Position numbers and translations under genes: made by a program
Shown here: one piece after another, positions 43,935 through 57,552 of the stretch
Position numbering within the stretch: position 1 is the first letter of the stretch
Layout of the letters: each line of letters begins with the position of its first letter
DNA from: Pezizomycotina sp. ARF18
Lineage: Eukaryota > Ascomycota
Assembly: GCA_002224055.1 (NCBI GenBank)
Contig: AZLU01000062.1
Span: 140,956 to 204,955 of the forward strand
Direction: 5' to 3'
DNA length: 64,000 nucleotides
Notes under the pieces: model-generated
Told to the model about the DNA's origin: nothing
What the model saw: the letters and a program-made list of their open reading frames with translations, nothing else
The model's database searches: none

Positions 43935-46833
43935 TCATGGCCACTCGTATCCCCCTAACTCGTCGAACGAGCCCATCGCGAATCCCAAAGGGACACCCAT
44001 CCCGTTACCCGACGCACCCGGTATGCTCATGAAATTTCCCCCACCGCCACCGAACATCCCACCTTGCCCCCCGCCGCCCGCGCTAGCAAAGTCCCCTCCG
44101 ATCGCAAATCCGTTAGGGTTCACGCGCGGCCCAGACCTCCATAACCACCACTGCCCATCCCACCTCCGTTTCCAGAGCTAGTAAAACCCATTCCGCCGAC
44201 GGACTCCGCGCTCGTGAAAGCATTATCCGGGCCGAACGTCACGTCACCATCCGCTGTTATGCTTTCCCCACCCCCATTACCGGCCGCGGCAGGAGTAGCT
44301 GCGGGTACATTATTATTCGACGTGCTAGGCGCCAGAGCACCGCCCGCGGACGAAAAGTCGCGGAATATACTCTGCACGTCCGCGCCCGTCATATCTGCTA
44401 TCATGCTCCACAGGTCCTCACTCGCGCCGTTATCCCTTATACCCTCCCACGTACTCCCACTATCCCGGCATTCTCGCCGTTGGCGTTCGTGTTTTCGCCA
44501 CCCGTATTAGACTTCAATGCATCTCGCAATTTTTGTCCCCGCGGCTGGTACGATTCCGAGGATAGGTAGTTCGTCGTAGCGGTGACGAGCGACTCGAACG
44601 CATCGCGGTAGAACTTTGCGGACTCTAGGTACTCGCAGATAACGAACAGCACCGTCGAGCAGGCGCGCAGGTCGTTGGCGACTTCGAACGTCCACGACTC
44701 ATCGCGGGATAGCCAGAGGCAATATAGCATCGTGATGCCGGAAATGAAAACATATTGTAATGAGATGAAGGAGTAAGGAATCGTTTGTTGTCGCTGGTGC
44801 AGCCGTTTGAAGATCTGGCATATCTGCCCGGATGCGTGTAGGCACGCCTTAAATTCGAGTGAAGTAGGAGGAACGACGAGGAGGAATGGTTGGGTAAGGA
44901 GGCGGACGGCTTTGTAGTAGAATAGGAGGGAGTATTGGTCGGGTGAATTTGGTGAGACTGGAGGAACCCATGATTCGGTGGACATGTGCCGCATACATGG
45001 AGGTGGTATTTTTGATTTCCATGACTCGAGCATATTTAGATACGGTTGGATCTTTGGCAATAGATCCGTAGGCGTACGCGTGAGGGAATTGTAGAACGTC
45101 CGCGTGATCTTTGATTCTATCATCCTGAATCGGAAAAGATGCAAACCTACAGAGAGGGTGGAAGACGGATCATCGTGAGCCCTTGGATTCTCAATGGCCT
45201 GCCGTATCAGCTCAGGATCCTTGACGTCATCGTCGATATCCGCTGGTAATTCCGCATCGATCTCCTTCTCTCGGATCATATACGGGCGACCGAGTATACC
45301 CGCTACAGTCCGCTCCATGCTGTAACAGCTCCACCACAACCGGCGGCGCATCTGCCGCTCCCATTCGCCCGATATCAGCTTGTAATATCCTTCCCTGTGC
45401 ATGCCTAGATCCAAGCAACTCCTCATCGCCAGGCCAATAACGTGCCACAGTCCAGCCCCCTTGGGCATACGTATCGTCCACATCGTCATGAGAACTAAAC
45501 TAGTAATAAAATTTATCGACGCCAGCTTCGGCACCCGCGGGAAAAATTTTAGCGCGGTCAAGTAATACGACTCCGGCGGGTGTGCGCCGTCGTAATGACC
45601 CATCATCTGCTGAACGCGACCACCCAGACCCCATACCATGTACAGCTTGAACCGTATATCCTCCTCTTCCTCCGTCTTCGGAGGCTGCTCGGGGTCAATA
45701 CTCGCCCGCTCCGCGTGCGCCTTTAAAATCTCGTCGCGGTCGAGGATAGGGTAGCGGCTGTGCAATTTGTCAAAATATACAGCGACTATACGGTCGCCAA
45801 TGGATTCATCGGGCGGAGGGACAGGTACGGGTGATCGCCGTTTCGGCGCGGGAGAGTGTGCCATCGTCGACGGCGAATCTTCATTCGCGACGCCTAGCAA
45901 GGCAGGATTCCCCGCCGCAGCACTATTGCCACCCTGCTGGCCCGAAGAAGACGCATTATTCCCCGCTGATCCATCCGCCGCCCCAGCACCAGCCTGCGCA
46001 TTCTCCGCCGATGGCTGAACCGTCAGCATCGCCTGAACCAGCGTCGCGATCGAAAAACCCGACGTCGAACCGACATAGAAAGGCTCGCTTTCACTACCAC
46101 CCATGCTTAAAAATCCCACGGCATTCGCCAGCGAGTTGTTGTTCGGTATGTTCGGCCTTGCAGCATCAGCCGCTGGTCCGGTGGACGCCGAGGCCGCACC
46201 AGCGGATAAGGGACTCAGCGGCATGCTCGCCTGTCGACTTGGACCTCCAGGGCCAGCGCTGCTGCGGCTCTGTTGTTTGATGTGCGTTCGTTCTACGGCG
46301 TCGCCGTGGTCGGATGCGTTGCGGTCGTAGGATACGGCAGGGAGAGGGGCGACGGGCGTCGAGATCCTGGAGGGGTCATCTAGCTTTCGCTCGAGGGAGC
46401 CAATTCGCTCCTCCAAAGTGCGAATGTACTCGTGCGACGAGAGCGTCTCCTCGTAGCGGGGGTTGTTTGTGAAGGGGAAAGTGCAGACGGCGTTGGCTTT
46501 GATACAGTTCGAGCAGGCGGGGAGGAGAGAGTCGCACTAAATTGTATTCGAGGAAAAAAATGGTTAGCATAACCGAGGGAACTTTCAAAGACACAGCAGT
46601 AGTATAGCTTAAGCCATAAAGTGTTATGGCTGTTGAATCAAAAGTTGATTAGAAACAGAGACTAACCCGCTGCTTCCTGCTCTTGCACCTGTCGCATGCT
46701 GTCCTCAGACGCTTCGAGGGCCTGAAGTCGTGCGAATCGTTGTGCTTGCCACTTGCCGCTCCTCCGGAATCCTTTTCGGGGTCCCTCTGCCGCTACCGCC
46801 GTCGGCATTGGCGACGTCGTGTGAGCGAATCAT
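43935..46833 (-). CDS. Zn2Cys6 (zinc binuclear cluster) transcription factor with fungal_trans domain
   Basis: Nuclear DNA-binding regulator. Start ATG at 46833 (MIRSHDVANADGG), then a perfect CX2CX6CX6CX2CX6C cluster: CDRCKSRKQR (about 46690) and, after intron 46537-46666 (GTTAGT donor, TTTAG acceptor), CDSLLPACSNC...AVC. A coiled-coil linker follows (SSHEYIRTLEERIGSLERKL, about 46450-46385), typically used for dimerisation. The 659-codon open frame 46416-44437 holds a Ser/Ala/Gly-rich linker, then the fungal_trans domain (VYFDKLHSRYPILDRDEI, YYLTALKF, LWHVIGLAMRSCLDLGMHR, RRRLWWSCYSMERTVAGILGRP). The C-terminus is Gly/Ala-rich and acidic-poor, ending GSFDELGGYEWP at 43935. Frame breaks lie near 46785, 44450 and 44130. 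The target pathway is unknown; its neighbour allantoinase is convergent, not co-regulated by position. Confidence 0.9.
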
Positions 46834-47964
46834 CGCTGGCCACGAGGGGAAGTGCGCTGAAAGAAAGAAAGGAAAATAAGCCGATGCAGCGGCTGGAAAA
46901 CCGGCTTGGTAGTCAATCGTTGGTGATAGGATGGATGATGGAGAAAGGCTGTCTTTAGATCGAGAGTTATGTCTCGCGTGAGGGTTTGGTGGTTGAAAAT
47001 TTTCGGATCTCCGCGGTCGGACGATACCCAGATATAGAGCAGATGGATCAAAAAAAAAAAAAAATTGACCCATTAAAATCCCTCTAACCGAGATTTATAC
47101 TGCACCTTTTTGCACTTATACTTACCAGTTTGATGGATATTCGTCTTTCTTGAACAAAACCCAAGTATACTCATATCTTTTCTTAACACAGTGATGACGT
47201 TTTTGGTTTGAATATATATATATATATAATAATGATCTGATATACATTGTATACACAAAGAAGAGGGCAGGCAATTCTATCTACACGAGGATCCCTATAA
47301 GATCCCATTTCTTCTAAAGGTTCCAAACCATCGTATTAATCTAACCTGGCTTCTGGTATATCCCCTGTACTTGTCAAGGTATCCGAAATGCAGCGCAATG
47401 CAATGCAAAAGTTACCAGAGCCGTTTCCATTAGCATGCCTGCTCTGAGCCTTGCAGCTTAATATTACTTTTAGCGCGAAGGCCAAGAAGCATCTAGCTAG
47501 TTCTGGCCACTGACACCGAAATTAACATCACTTCACGATCTTCTGAGTTGTTACAAGGTACGCCTTAGACCAGCTGCGTTATAGAAAACACCATTTTACA
47601 AAGTAAATAGACCGCTATAGTGTATTAAATTCTATGCAGAGATGGATGAGGGTAATGTAATACGTAATTACAAACAAAAAACAAAAAGGAAATGTATGGA
47701 AAATAAACCAAAGCCCGCCAACGCCGTTTTTCTACCTTCGAGCCACCGAGAATGACAGCATCGTGATCATTTTGTGACCACCAAAAAATAATGAACAATG
47801 CAAAAAGAGAGGAAGTTTTTAACAAGAGATCAAACTGTGACAGCGACGTATTGTCACCCTTACATCTATCTACCCCGATGCTCCATGTTATAGTATCGAG
47901 AACTCGCTCTCAGAAAGTCGTGCGAGTTTTGTAGAGCCAACGCACATAAACCGCCTCCACCAGC
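46834..47964. other. Intergenic with (TA)n microsatellite
   Basis: No gene recognised. It holds a TA repeat at about 47212-47228 and a 13-14 base A run near 47050. It contains the transcription-factor promoter and the 3' side of the Tvp38-like gene. Confidence 0.5.
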
Positions 47965-49404
47965 TCAAAGTATCCTTCCATTCTGCACATTACTGTTCCT
48001 CCCGCCGGATGCCCGTTGATCATCTAGCACGACCGTATCCTGGTCAACCACCATGAGCTCCTCCGCGTCCAGATCGCCATCCATGTCATCCAGCAGCCTG
48101 CCGTCCTCCGGGTCCTCGGCCTCCGAATCAGAGACGGTAAACATCCCGCCGAGCGCATTGAACGAGTCCTTAACGAGATCCCTGCCCCTAGCAATGGATT
48201 ATCCGTCGAACCTCTATGACCACCCTCTTCGTCCATCATCAGCGCCCGCGTCGCATCCGCCTCAATCGGATCGTCCGAGAATAACTGGTCGCTCAGGTCG
48301 CCGTCGTCCGTACCGTCCAGCCCTTCGCGGACGCGCGCCCGTTCTTGTTCCTCCAGCTGGGCGGCGCGCTTCATCGTCCTGCGGTAGATTATGAAACCTG
48401 TGGTTACACCAAGAATTATCCCGACGACTATGGTGACGTAATTGAGAGCCTTGGCGGCCCCGCTCATCTTCGATCCCGTGTCGGCGAGGGTGTACAGCGC
48501 CGAGCCGATGTAGACGTGTATCAGCAGTTTCGGTGTGGCGATAGCGGTCGCGAATGCGAAGGCCCACGGAGAGACGGAGAGTGCACTCAGGGCGGCATTG
48601 GACAGGTTGTACGGTAGCGGCGTTAAACTAGAAACAAAATTGTCAGCACAATTGGAATGTCAACCAAAAAAAAATTTTTTTTTGAAGATATGGCTTAAGC
48701 CTTTATAACATACCGGATCATGCACAACAGCTTCAACCCATCGTGTTTGAGCGTCAGCGCCAGCGCGGCGAACCTAGCGTCCGACTTGAGGATGCGTCGA
48801 GCAAAGTCGCGGAAGAACAGCCGGCAAGCGATAAATGACGAAGTAGATCCTACAATCGTGGAGGCGGCGACGATGAACCAGCCGTTCGGGAAGCCGTAGA
48901 CAAAGCCCGCTAGGGTGACGGAGGTCGAATAGCCGATTAACGGAGGGAAAGCGGATGCAAAACACAAAAAGAATATTATCAACCAGCCACCGGGTAAAGC
49001 CCTATGATGACGCCCAAAGCCGGTTAGCAGGTTCCGACGCAGATAGTTTAGAAAGAAAAAAAAAAGTTCTGGGGGGGATTTTACCTCCACTTATTTGCCA
49101 GAGGAAGGAGTGCAACGAATATTGCCTCGTGGTATATCATAAAAAGCAGCCCCCCGACCAGAGCGATCGCCAGCAGCGAGGCGACAACCACCTGCTGGGC
49201 TACCGTCATCTTCTTAACATGCTTGTGAACATGCCGCCGGAATTTGTTTACCGCCCCAATCACTCCTTTCTTATGGGGTTGGTTCACCGAGCTAGAGGAG
49301 AACGTCCGCCGGTGCTGTGTCCGCGATGCCCATTGTGGTATGACGGGAGGGTGCTCGTTCGACGGCGTATACAGCGTCCCCGGATGGACGTCGTTTGCTG
49401 CCAT
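47965..49404 (-). CDS. Tvp38/TMEM64-family (SNARE-associated, DedA-like) Golgi membrane protein
   Basis: Homologue of yeast Tvp38, a multi-span Golgi/endosomal membrane protein of the VTT/DedA group; members of the wider group scramble phospholipids. ATG 49404 (MAANDVHPGTLYTPS). A cytoplasmic N-tail leads to helix 1 (VVVASLLAIALVGGLLFMIYHEAIF). Intron 1 is 49002-49084 (GTAAAA, CATAG), joining KWR to ALPGGWLIIFFLCFASAFPPLIGYST, the family core. GFVYGFPNGWFIVAASTIVGS and FFRDFARRILKSD follow. Intron 2 is 48628-48713 (GTATGT, CTAG), joining MIR to LTPLPYNLSNAALS. Then come KLLIHVYIGSALYTLAD, a last helix (NYVTIVVGIILGVTTGFIIY) and an acidic tail with DMDGDLDAEEL, stop at 47965. One frame break near 48155. 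About 423 residues. Confidence 0.9.
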
Positions 49405-52400
49405 CGTCGTGATGATGGACGTGGTGGGGAGAGTCGAGAGGTGTTTTAAGGAGGGGAATCGGCGGGGGTTCGGTCGGAGCTCAGGGAGACGTCGGCGTTG
49501 CTAGGAAGACCGTGGGATGGGGCTCGATTGTATGTCGTCTATACGTTCAATTGATGTGCCTCGATGGTTATAAAGGTGGAAAGGTTGTGATGGAGCGATG
49601 CTGAGTGGATTCGGTGTGTTTACGTATGCCTTTTTGTGTTCGCCCTTCCCCTGTCTCGGTAGCTGACGTGATGATGTTACTCTTCGTTGTTTAGTGACAA
49701 AGGTGTAATTACTATTATCCTTTTGCCTTCGCCCGGATAAAATTTCCTGAAGGTTAGCGCCCTTCCAGGGAAACACCAAGAAAAAAAAAACGGGAGTTAA
49801 CGACAACGACAGAGTGAAGTCAAAAGTAATGAAAATGAAAACGAGAAACAAAAGGTTTAAATATATACGAGCGAAAGACTATTTATATTATTATTTATAT
49901 TGATTTTTCATGAACGAGGAACCATGGTAGTTGAGCATTCAAAGCCTCTTTCTCCCTCCCCCCTTTAACTGCTTATAGCGCCGTGTCTTTCCTGTCAATG
50001 CGTTAGAAAAATGGCTCCACTTTTTGAAACCTCCTTGAGACGAGGCGATACCGGGGGAAGAACGAGGCGCCGAAATCTCAATGCGGTCATTATCGCTGGT
50101 TTACAGTGGCGCAGTAGTTCTCCAACCTTGTCAGTTTAATCAAACACCAACTTTCCGGCTTTGAAATCAACGGGAGTATCGGAATACGTTTGATTGTATG
50201 TACTTATTTTTCATGGTATTTTACGAAAGCGTTGTCGCCAATTCTTGTCCCTCTCTGCGCCTCTCTGCAACTATCACGCATTTTCTAACTGTACAATTGA
50301 ATTCTCCCAGATTCCGTCGAGAGCTGTAATATTGTCTAAGCAATAGTTACAATAACCAATGGTTGCCTAGTACTGATAGAGATCGCTTCAGTATGATAGT
50401 AATGTTCCAGAGTGTGTCTATAATATTTTAAGTCGATATCTCAGAAACTGGCCGTGGATTAGTCGCATCCGGTAAAATAATTACTACATCCAAGGGAACC
50501 CGTTTTCAGATTCAATTCGCTTAAAAAGCCATTGATTTTAAGGGCATGGCTACCCAACTTCTCCTATGATATAAGAGAAGTAATGCCAGACATCTTCGAG
50601 GTTCATGAAGTACTACCCTTGGGGCGCTCAATGACTTTGATATCACTTGTTTGCTGGTGGCAGGCGTTAGGTGCTATCGCTCATGCTCCATAAATTAATT
50701 GCCCAATATTCTGATTTTAGGTTCTGATATCTAGCAGGATGTAGTAATATCGCGACCAAATACTTCGGACGAATGCTGTCGGCGATGGATAGCTGTCATC
50801 ACCACCGGCGTATATCGCAGTACTCGATTCCTTTCAACGCGATTAGCAATTCCGGGCGATAAATTGCGTTCTTAGTTGCGGACTCTACGTCCGTATCTCC
50901 TCATCCAGGATACTGTCTTCGCCAATGTACATGTACGACTGGCAAACCAGGTCCCACGTGTACAAGGATCCTTTACGACTCTTTACCTTGATCACTTAGT
51001 GGATCACGGGTCTGGTGTCCTACAAGAAGCCTCTTGACTCCTTCACCCTTTCATAGTACGGATTATTGTTGTAAAGATTCCTGCCCGTAAAGTTTCGATA
51101 ATACTAGTAGCCTCGGTAAACCTTGGCCAAAGATACGCTGATTTAATACGTAGTTCCTTTTAAATATTAGACAAAGAGATCCAATATATATATATTTTGT
51201 TCAGCCTTATATTCCGAAAATCGTTTCGACCACTCCGAGGACTCCTTATAAATTACGCCGCTTAATTTTATTTTTATAGCATAATTTTTTCCAGTTTGCT
51301 ACTGCGGAACTCTAAGTCTAGAGTCAGCCTGGGTCATTTAACGAGCCTTTTCGAAAACGAGCATCTGAAAATATACGATTCGATGACTGCGGGCTCGTTT
51401 ACCTGGATATTTTCATCTAGTCTTTTGCCAACAATGAGATAAGAAAGCACAGTATAAAACTTCATTCTCGCCAAATCTACATAATTGGTAATAGCGAATT
51501 TTTTGATCGGAAGCCGATAAAATCGGTAAAATGAGGATTACCCAGCTTAAAAGACCCTGTTATTTCTCAAGCCATCGACTAAATCAACCATCGAATCGAT
51601 CTTGAAGATATTACACGTGTAGTCCCTGCTTTGCCTTCCACTAAGGTGTCGACGCTTGATAATCCAATTCCATATATCTTTACTACGAGTTGCACATCAA
51701 TCTAACGTGGTCAGCAATGTGCGATACATGCGTGCTGAGCCTCGATCGCTCATCATGCAGAAATGTAGCTTGTTCAATCCCAACGAACAAGTTGAATATG
51801 ATTACGTTCATGGATAAAGACGTACGATAATACTCGTGCGGAATGACTTCTCTTTCCGCTTCGGTGGCTCGTGAAAGCTGGAAGAATCTTATTCGCAAGG
51901 TAGCCGCCACCGCCTCGATCGACGAAGAAGAATCTTGCGTTGGGATTATCCCGAGAAAACCCATATAATTATAAGAAGGAGAATTGATGGCTCCGGTATA
52001 ATATGACAATCGGAACTGAAGCTCGTGGCCACCACGACGAGATTCCTCGATGTAATTGGTACCAATCTTTCTCGAATATTCCAGCAAAGACGGTAGAGTT
52101 CGGCGGAGGGAGCCTGTAGTGTTGATGTAACTGTTCACCGATCGCGTCCGTCTCGTCATACATCCTTAACCCTTCCCCCCCACCCTTCCCCCTTCTTCCC
52201 TCAGCTGCGCGCTAATTCAGCGATAGAACACCTATGATAATCGTAAACGGGCTGAGCGCAAATTAACGGGTATAAAGTACCGTTATAGGCGAGATGCAAA
52301 AAAATGCCTATGGCCATGCGTAGAGAACTCCGAGAAGCATACTAACCCATTGAATGTGCTGGTGGTGATCTCTCTACCTTTCGGGGACATCGCTACGTTT

Positions 52401-55400
52401 CGTATTCTTTACTATTTGAGTATTCGAGTCGTTTTAAAGATACTTTCTTAGAGACCGACGAATGGCACTAAAGTAATACACTTGCTTCGAAGAAGCGACT
52501 TCTCATACCAACATCTTAGGCTCCACCATCGAAATGGATCAGAGCAGAGGAATACTCGACATAATTTTCTTTTAATTTGCAGGTAAAAGCCTTGACGAAT
52601 ATAGACGAGCCTGAGATATTTTTATTTGCTTCTGCGACCCTGCCATTGACCGGATGATCTATCCCGAGAATTCACTATCGAAAATGTGAAATCTGGAATG
52701 CGCACTCTGTATAGGTTAGCGTCTTCCTTCGGTCTCGGTACAATGCTTCCCTAGCGCTTAAAAAAAATCCAGCCTAGAGGACATTATGGACTTATGGTCA
52801 AAGTCTTAGCGAATCATATTACCAATCTTCATATCATTAAATGTCACTTCATTTCTCTTTTACTAAAAGACAAGCTTACCCGGGATCCTTCAATTTGATA
52901 GCGCAAGTGGCGGAAGGCCATTAAACGTACAATTCCTTCACGGCTGGGGGAAATTACACTACATCTTTATAACATTATATGGCCTACAAGAAAAGGATGG
53001 GTCAAGGGCGAAAGATGGCTGAGTACACGTCATAAAATTCTAACAATTGCAATTTATTTGACCTCAAAATTCGGCGTAGCTAATCCCCTATAAAACAGAC
53101 TGCGACCCTCCCATAAGGTGATTGAGAGGTATGAGAAATTGATTTGAGTTCACAGTACTCAACCTTGTTTCGAGATCTCATAGTAAACTATCGTAAGCAT
53201 CCCCTACAGGATACTTCCATGGCAGATCGGCAACGCAAACGACGATAAAACAGGATCCATTTCGTATCGAAAATTGTACCGCATTGGGAGACGAGGATTA
53301 AAGCATAAAACAAGATTAAGAGCGTAAGGACAACGCAGCTCATATGATAACAGTGGCCATCATGGAGGCCGAATCGGCTATACTTGAATAGTATATAACG
53401 CCGGCTCCCCAGACACGAAGGGTCCGTTATACTTATCTCCATTGGCGATAGCCAATTTCACGCAGTTAACAGAGCTGCTTTTATAGCTAGCTATAGCCAA
53501 AGGTTATCTTAATACTCGAGAACAAAACGACACCCGTTCCCGGTAATGGTCTTGAAACATAGTTTCCGAGAAGAGTCAAAACCGGAAAGCATAGCGTCGC
53601 CCTGGCACCGGAAATACGACCTTATAACTGTTCTGCTTGATAAGGACGGACGACTAAACATGCTGGCATACATATATCAATAACAAACGAAAAAGTGATT
53701 AAGACATGAATCAAAGCCGAGCGTCATAGCTACGATCACTTTAGCCCTTTATTCACAGTGTAATTATGTATTCGAAATACCTACGCATTCATTTGGGCTA
53801 CGATTTGATTTACGGCGCTCAATCCCAGAACATAATTGCAAGAGTGAGTCGTAACGACGTGAGGAATCGTCATATCTATTCTCAGTCCTCACCGCATAAC
53901 CGTAGCAGCATACTCCCACGCGCAACCAAACAGCTCATAGGGAGAATATCAAACAAGTCCAGGAGTAAAAATACAGCGTTACTCGATAACCGCCCAAAGC
54001 CATCAGGCAACGAGGAATCAATCATTTGATACAGCATTGACCCGATAGTCTACTAGCTAGCTTTCCCAAGAATTATTTCAACGCTTCGCGATACTTCCCT
54101 CGTCCTGTAGTAGTGACATTTAAACGGGTAACCTCATAATTCCCCTGCTAATTTGTTAGAAAAATCCTCACGTCTGCCGCAACCGAGTCATAGCTAAGTT
54201 CTATCAATATCACGCCCTCCATCGGTATCAGAAGCTGGTCCGCCGCATACTGAGTACGAGGAAGTCTACTATCACGCATCATTCGCGATATAACCGACCC
54301 CCGGCGCGCCGTTGAAGTATACAATATGTGTCACGTGGGTAATCTTGCGTGTCCATAGGACAACAAGATGGCCTTTAACCTAGTGCTTGAAGCCGAATGT
54401 CCGGACTACAAACCAGAAAGAGAGCGCCAGCTATCATCCTTCAAGTAGGATGCGCAATGAATGACGGAAACACCCATTTGGTCCAGACGCATAATTCTTA
54501 TTAATGTGCAACGCCGCCAGACACTGTAACCAACGCATACATGAGCCTCCTCCAGGGTAGAGTGTTTACATGTTACCCCACATATAGCAACATAAATAGG
54601 GAGCGAGGCCTCCTAGACTGTTACCGTAATTGCCTAAAGCCGAAGCTATTTGGCACTAAATGCAGGGAGCGCCCTCGTGAGATACATTATTCGTGAAGTA
54701 CGCTCAATTTCCGATATAAATCCGGAAATGAAGCCGTTTGCGAAGATAAACACCGCCTTACATAAGTTTGTAAACCAATTTTTTCTTCTTCTAGCGGTTG
54801 TTTCCTTAACGGATACTTTAATTGAAGCGGTCGTCCGAGAAAAAGCATATGAAGGAAACAATGAACGGGCATTGGCCGGCACTCCTATAGATTTCGCTGT
54901 GCGAAAGGTTGGAAGCATAGTGTGAAGGCAACCCTGATGAAAATTACAGTCACCCTACGAAGCTTCTGATAGCTTCCTGCGACTTGCGAGTGGACTTTAT
55001 CCGAGAACACAGTATTAACGATGTCGACGCAGCCTAAAACCTCAGATAAAATTGTCATATACGAATTACAGCTTCCACTTCCGAAAATATTGTGAGCGCT
55101 ACATAATAATCTGCGCGATGCCTTCCTTTCGATCAGTTGGCATTCTGCCCCTTGACATATTCATATTGCAATCGAGGTTCTGAACTTCCCGCCCACGGAT
55201 ATCAACGGATATCTCACCAGTGATAGCGAGGAACTCATAAGTATTTAGATCAATCGGCAGGGGCAACCTCCGGTTCCGGCAACGCTCGATACTCGGGAAA
55301 TCCCGCCACACCAAACGAAGTCGCAGGAATCATAATCTTCTTTCCATCGTACAAAAAAAATGAAGAGCGCCATGTCACTACGTGAGATATTATTGAGGGG

Positions 55401-57552
55401 TATAATCGCAGTCCCGTTCATCGTACCCGAAAATCCGATAAGAATTGGAGATGAAAGTGGAAAGCAGTTGAGCATGATACACTCTAAGACACTGAGTTAC
55501 ATCACAACAGCCCTCAACCCAAATGAAGTAGAATCACCTTGTTGCTATGCTCCCGCGATAAATCTGTACTGAGCACAGGACGGCTAATGATCATATTACA
55601 GCACCCAGCATAGACACACCAGTAATATACCTTCCCTAGAACAATCTTTATGAAATGATACCGCTTATGGCAGAATGCAGCATGCACATGAAATTTCTAG
55701 AGTGTACTCATGGTATGTCGTTGAACCTGGAAATTTTAGCACGAACTCCACCCTTATGCCATATATCGACTTATTACTGACCAGTGCAGCACCAATGGCG
55801 GATCCTAACCACAAGTTTCTCTTTCCAAAGAGTCACGGAAGATCGTTAAAGATGGAGTAATGTCACGCAGATACTTCAATGCGTTTTAATCGCAAGTAAC
55901 TAGTTGTCCATGCTATAGTTCCACAATAGCTCGTCGAGCTGAGATAATCGCAAAAGTGTGTGTTCGAGAAGTCCAAGCTCATAGATTATGAGTAACTCTA
56001 TCTACTCAACGAGGAAGAATCGTGTTATAAAAGTTGGAAAAGTAAGCGCCAACGCGGGTGGGGCTAGCAGCTCATTTAGAGAAGAACGCATATTACGTTC
56101 CAGCTACGAGCTTCAAACAGTCGCATAGCCTAAACTGTGATTCGACTCGTTCAACGCGAGAAGTCGACCCGACATACTTCCATTCAAGTCGTAATGCCAC
56201 GTCACATATCTGCAGTAGCTAGATGATCAGACTGCAGACTTCTTATATTGTTGCGCCTGGTTATTGAACGGGAGGTACATAACGCAACCGGGGAAGCTCT
56301 CGTTAGCGACTTATAAAGCCCAAACTACCTCCGCAAGAAATAGACCACAAGGAACTCCATATAGTAACCAATTTCAGTCTTGCCAGAAGTTGATAGCATT
56401 GATAGCGTTGGTCGATACGCAACTTTGTACAACTAGCATGCACTATAAGTCAGTTTATGGATGAACGGCGAATCGGGCTCCAGCATATTCCTGAGTGCAT
56501 GTTTTGGCTGCCCGTTGCATAGCCCGGAAAAAGGAAATCAACGATCCGTCATATCCGCGAGCAGCACAAGCGTGTTCCAAGCGCCACGGATACCATGAAG
56601 TGGACGTATCAACCGAACGGACTAATCAAAACATACTTAGTACCTTGCGCGAAAAGTGAACTGACAAACACGACTATACCTGGCAACACTTCCCCGTTAT
56701 AAACATTTTTTTGTTTCAATGAGGGAAAGCTGTCATAAAAGTATGAGAGATCGTAATTTGATCCAGATTGACCGAGCTTTGACATAGGTATTTTATTCCA
56801 GTAAAGATGTTCGATCAGATATACCATGCGATAACTGAAAAATGTCTATAAATAACTAAAGGGAGGAAACGCACGGTCCGAGATATAGAGCGTGTAGTGG
56901 AAAATTTCCTGTTTAGTGTTTGAGTTTAGGCCAATTTGAAATCCTTTAGCCCTTTTTGTGTGACCTTTGTCGACGATTTCTACTGTCGATCATGATCGAA
57001 AATTTTTGGATTCATGGATGTTTCGTCTCTATCTAAAATCGTTCATGATATCACTTTACGGGTTTCTTAGGAAGAACAATAATAACCACCCCGTAGCTTA
57101 TAAGTCGCAAAGAGGAAGACTGTTACCATACAGATCTTATGTATTCATTAGTATGGTTCCTATATAATTCCACATTCATTACATGTCACCGTATTGCTAT
57201 AGTACAAATCATTTGTATCCTGAAAATTGGAATGAAGTATTGAAAGTGTGAAACATTTATTTGCTCGCTTTTTTTTTTTTTTTTTTAGAAAACGCCTGTG
57301 AAATGAATGTGAAAATATGGGAAACCCGTTTCTAATGACTATTATAAGAAACGTAACAAAGGAAAATTAGGAAGACACAATCGTGACAGTATTACGAAGA
57401 CTAATGAGAAAAAACAAACAATGACGCTAAAAAAAGCAAAGGATCTCTAAGAAAACAAATGAAACGAAACGAAACGACCCGTAGTAACTAAAAGATAATA
57501 CTCCCGCACAAAAGCGCTTCGCATATAACTCTTTATAAAAAGAAAAACTAGT
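49405..57552. other. 8-kb gene desert
   Basis: The longest stretch without a recognisable gene. Open frames are at most about 158 codons (51683-52159 minus), and several occur on both strands over the same bases (54646-54925), as expected by chance. No transposase, reverse transcriptase, terminal repeats or CRISPR-like array was seen. 49500-52900 is AT-rich with TA words; about 52.9-56.9 kb has a different, more even texture with few homopolymers; beyond 57.2 kb A/T runs return. Confidence 0.5.
51683..52159 (-). CDS. Hypothetical open reading frame, 158 codons
   Basis: The longest open frame in the desert. The predicted protein is hydrophilic with mixed composition (GAINSPSYNYMGFLGI, AATLRIRFFQLSRATEAE, MNVIIFNLFVGIEQATFL) and no signal peptide, membrane span or familiar motif. 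It lacks neighbouring exons or a recognisable promoter. It could be a remnant exon or a chance frame. Confidence 0.2.
   Translation of the reverse strand: MTRRTRSVNSYINTTGSLRRTLPSLLEYSRKIGTNYIEESRRGGHELQFRLSYYTGAINSPSYNYMGFLGIIPTQDSSSSIEAVAATLRIRFFQLSRATEAEREVIPHEYYRTSLSMNVIIFNLFVGIEQATFLHDERSRLSTHVSHIADHVRLMCNS

Noticed and set aside
54646-54925. Open frames of about 90 codons on both strands
   Set aside because: Mutually antisense, no domain, in a gene desert; typical of chance.
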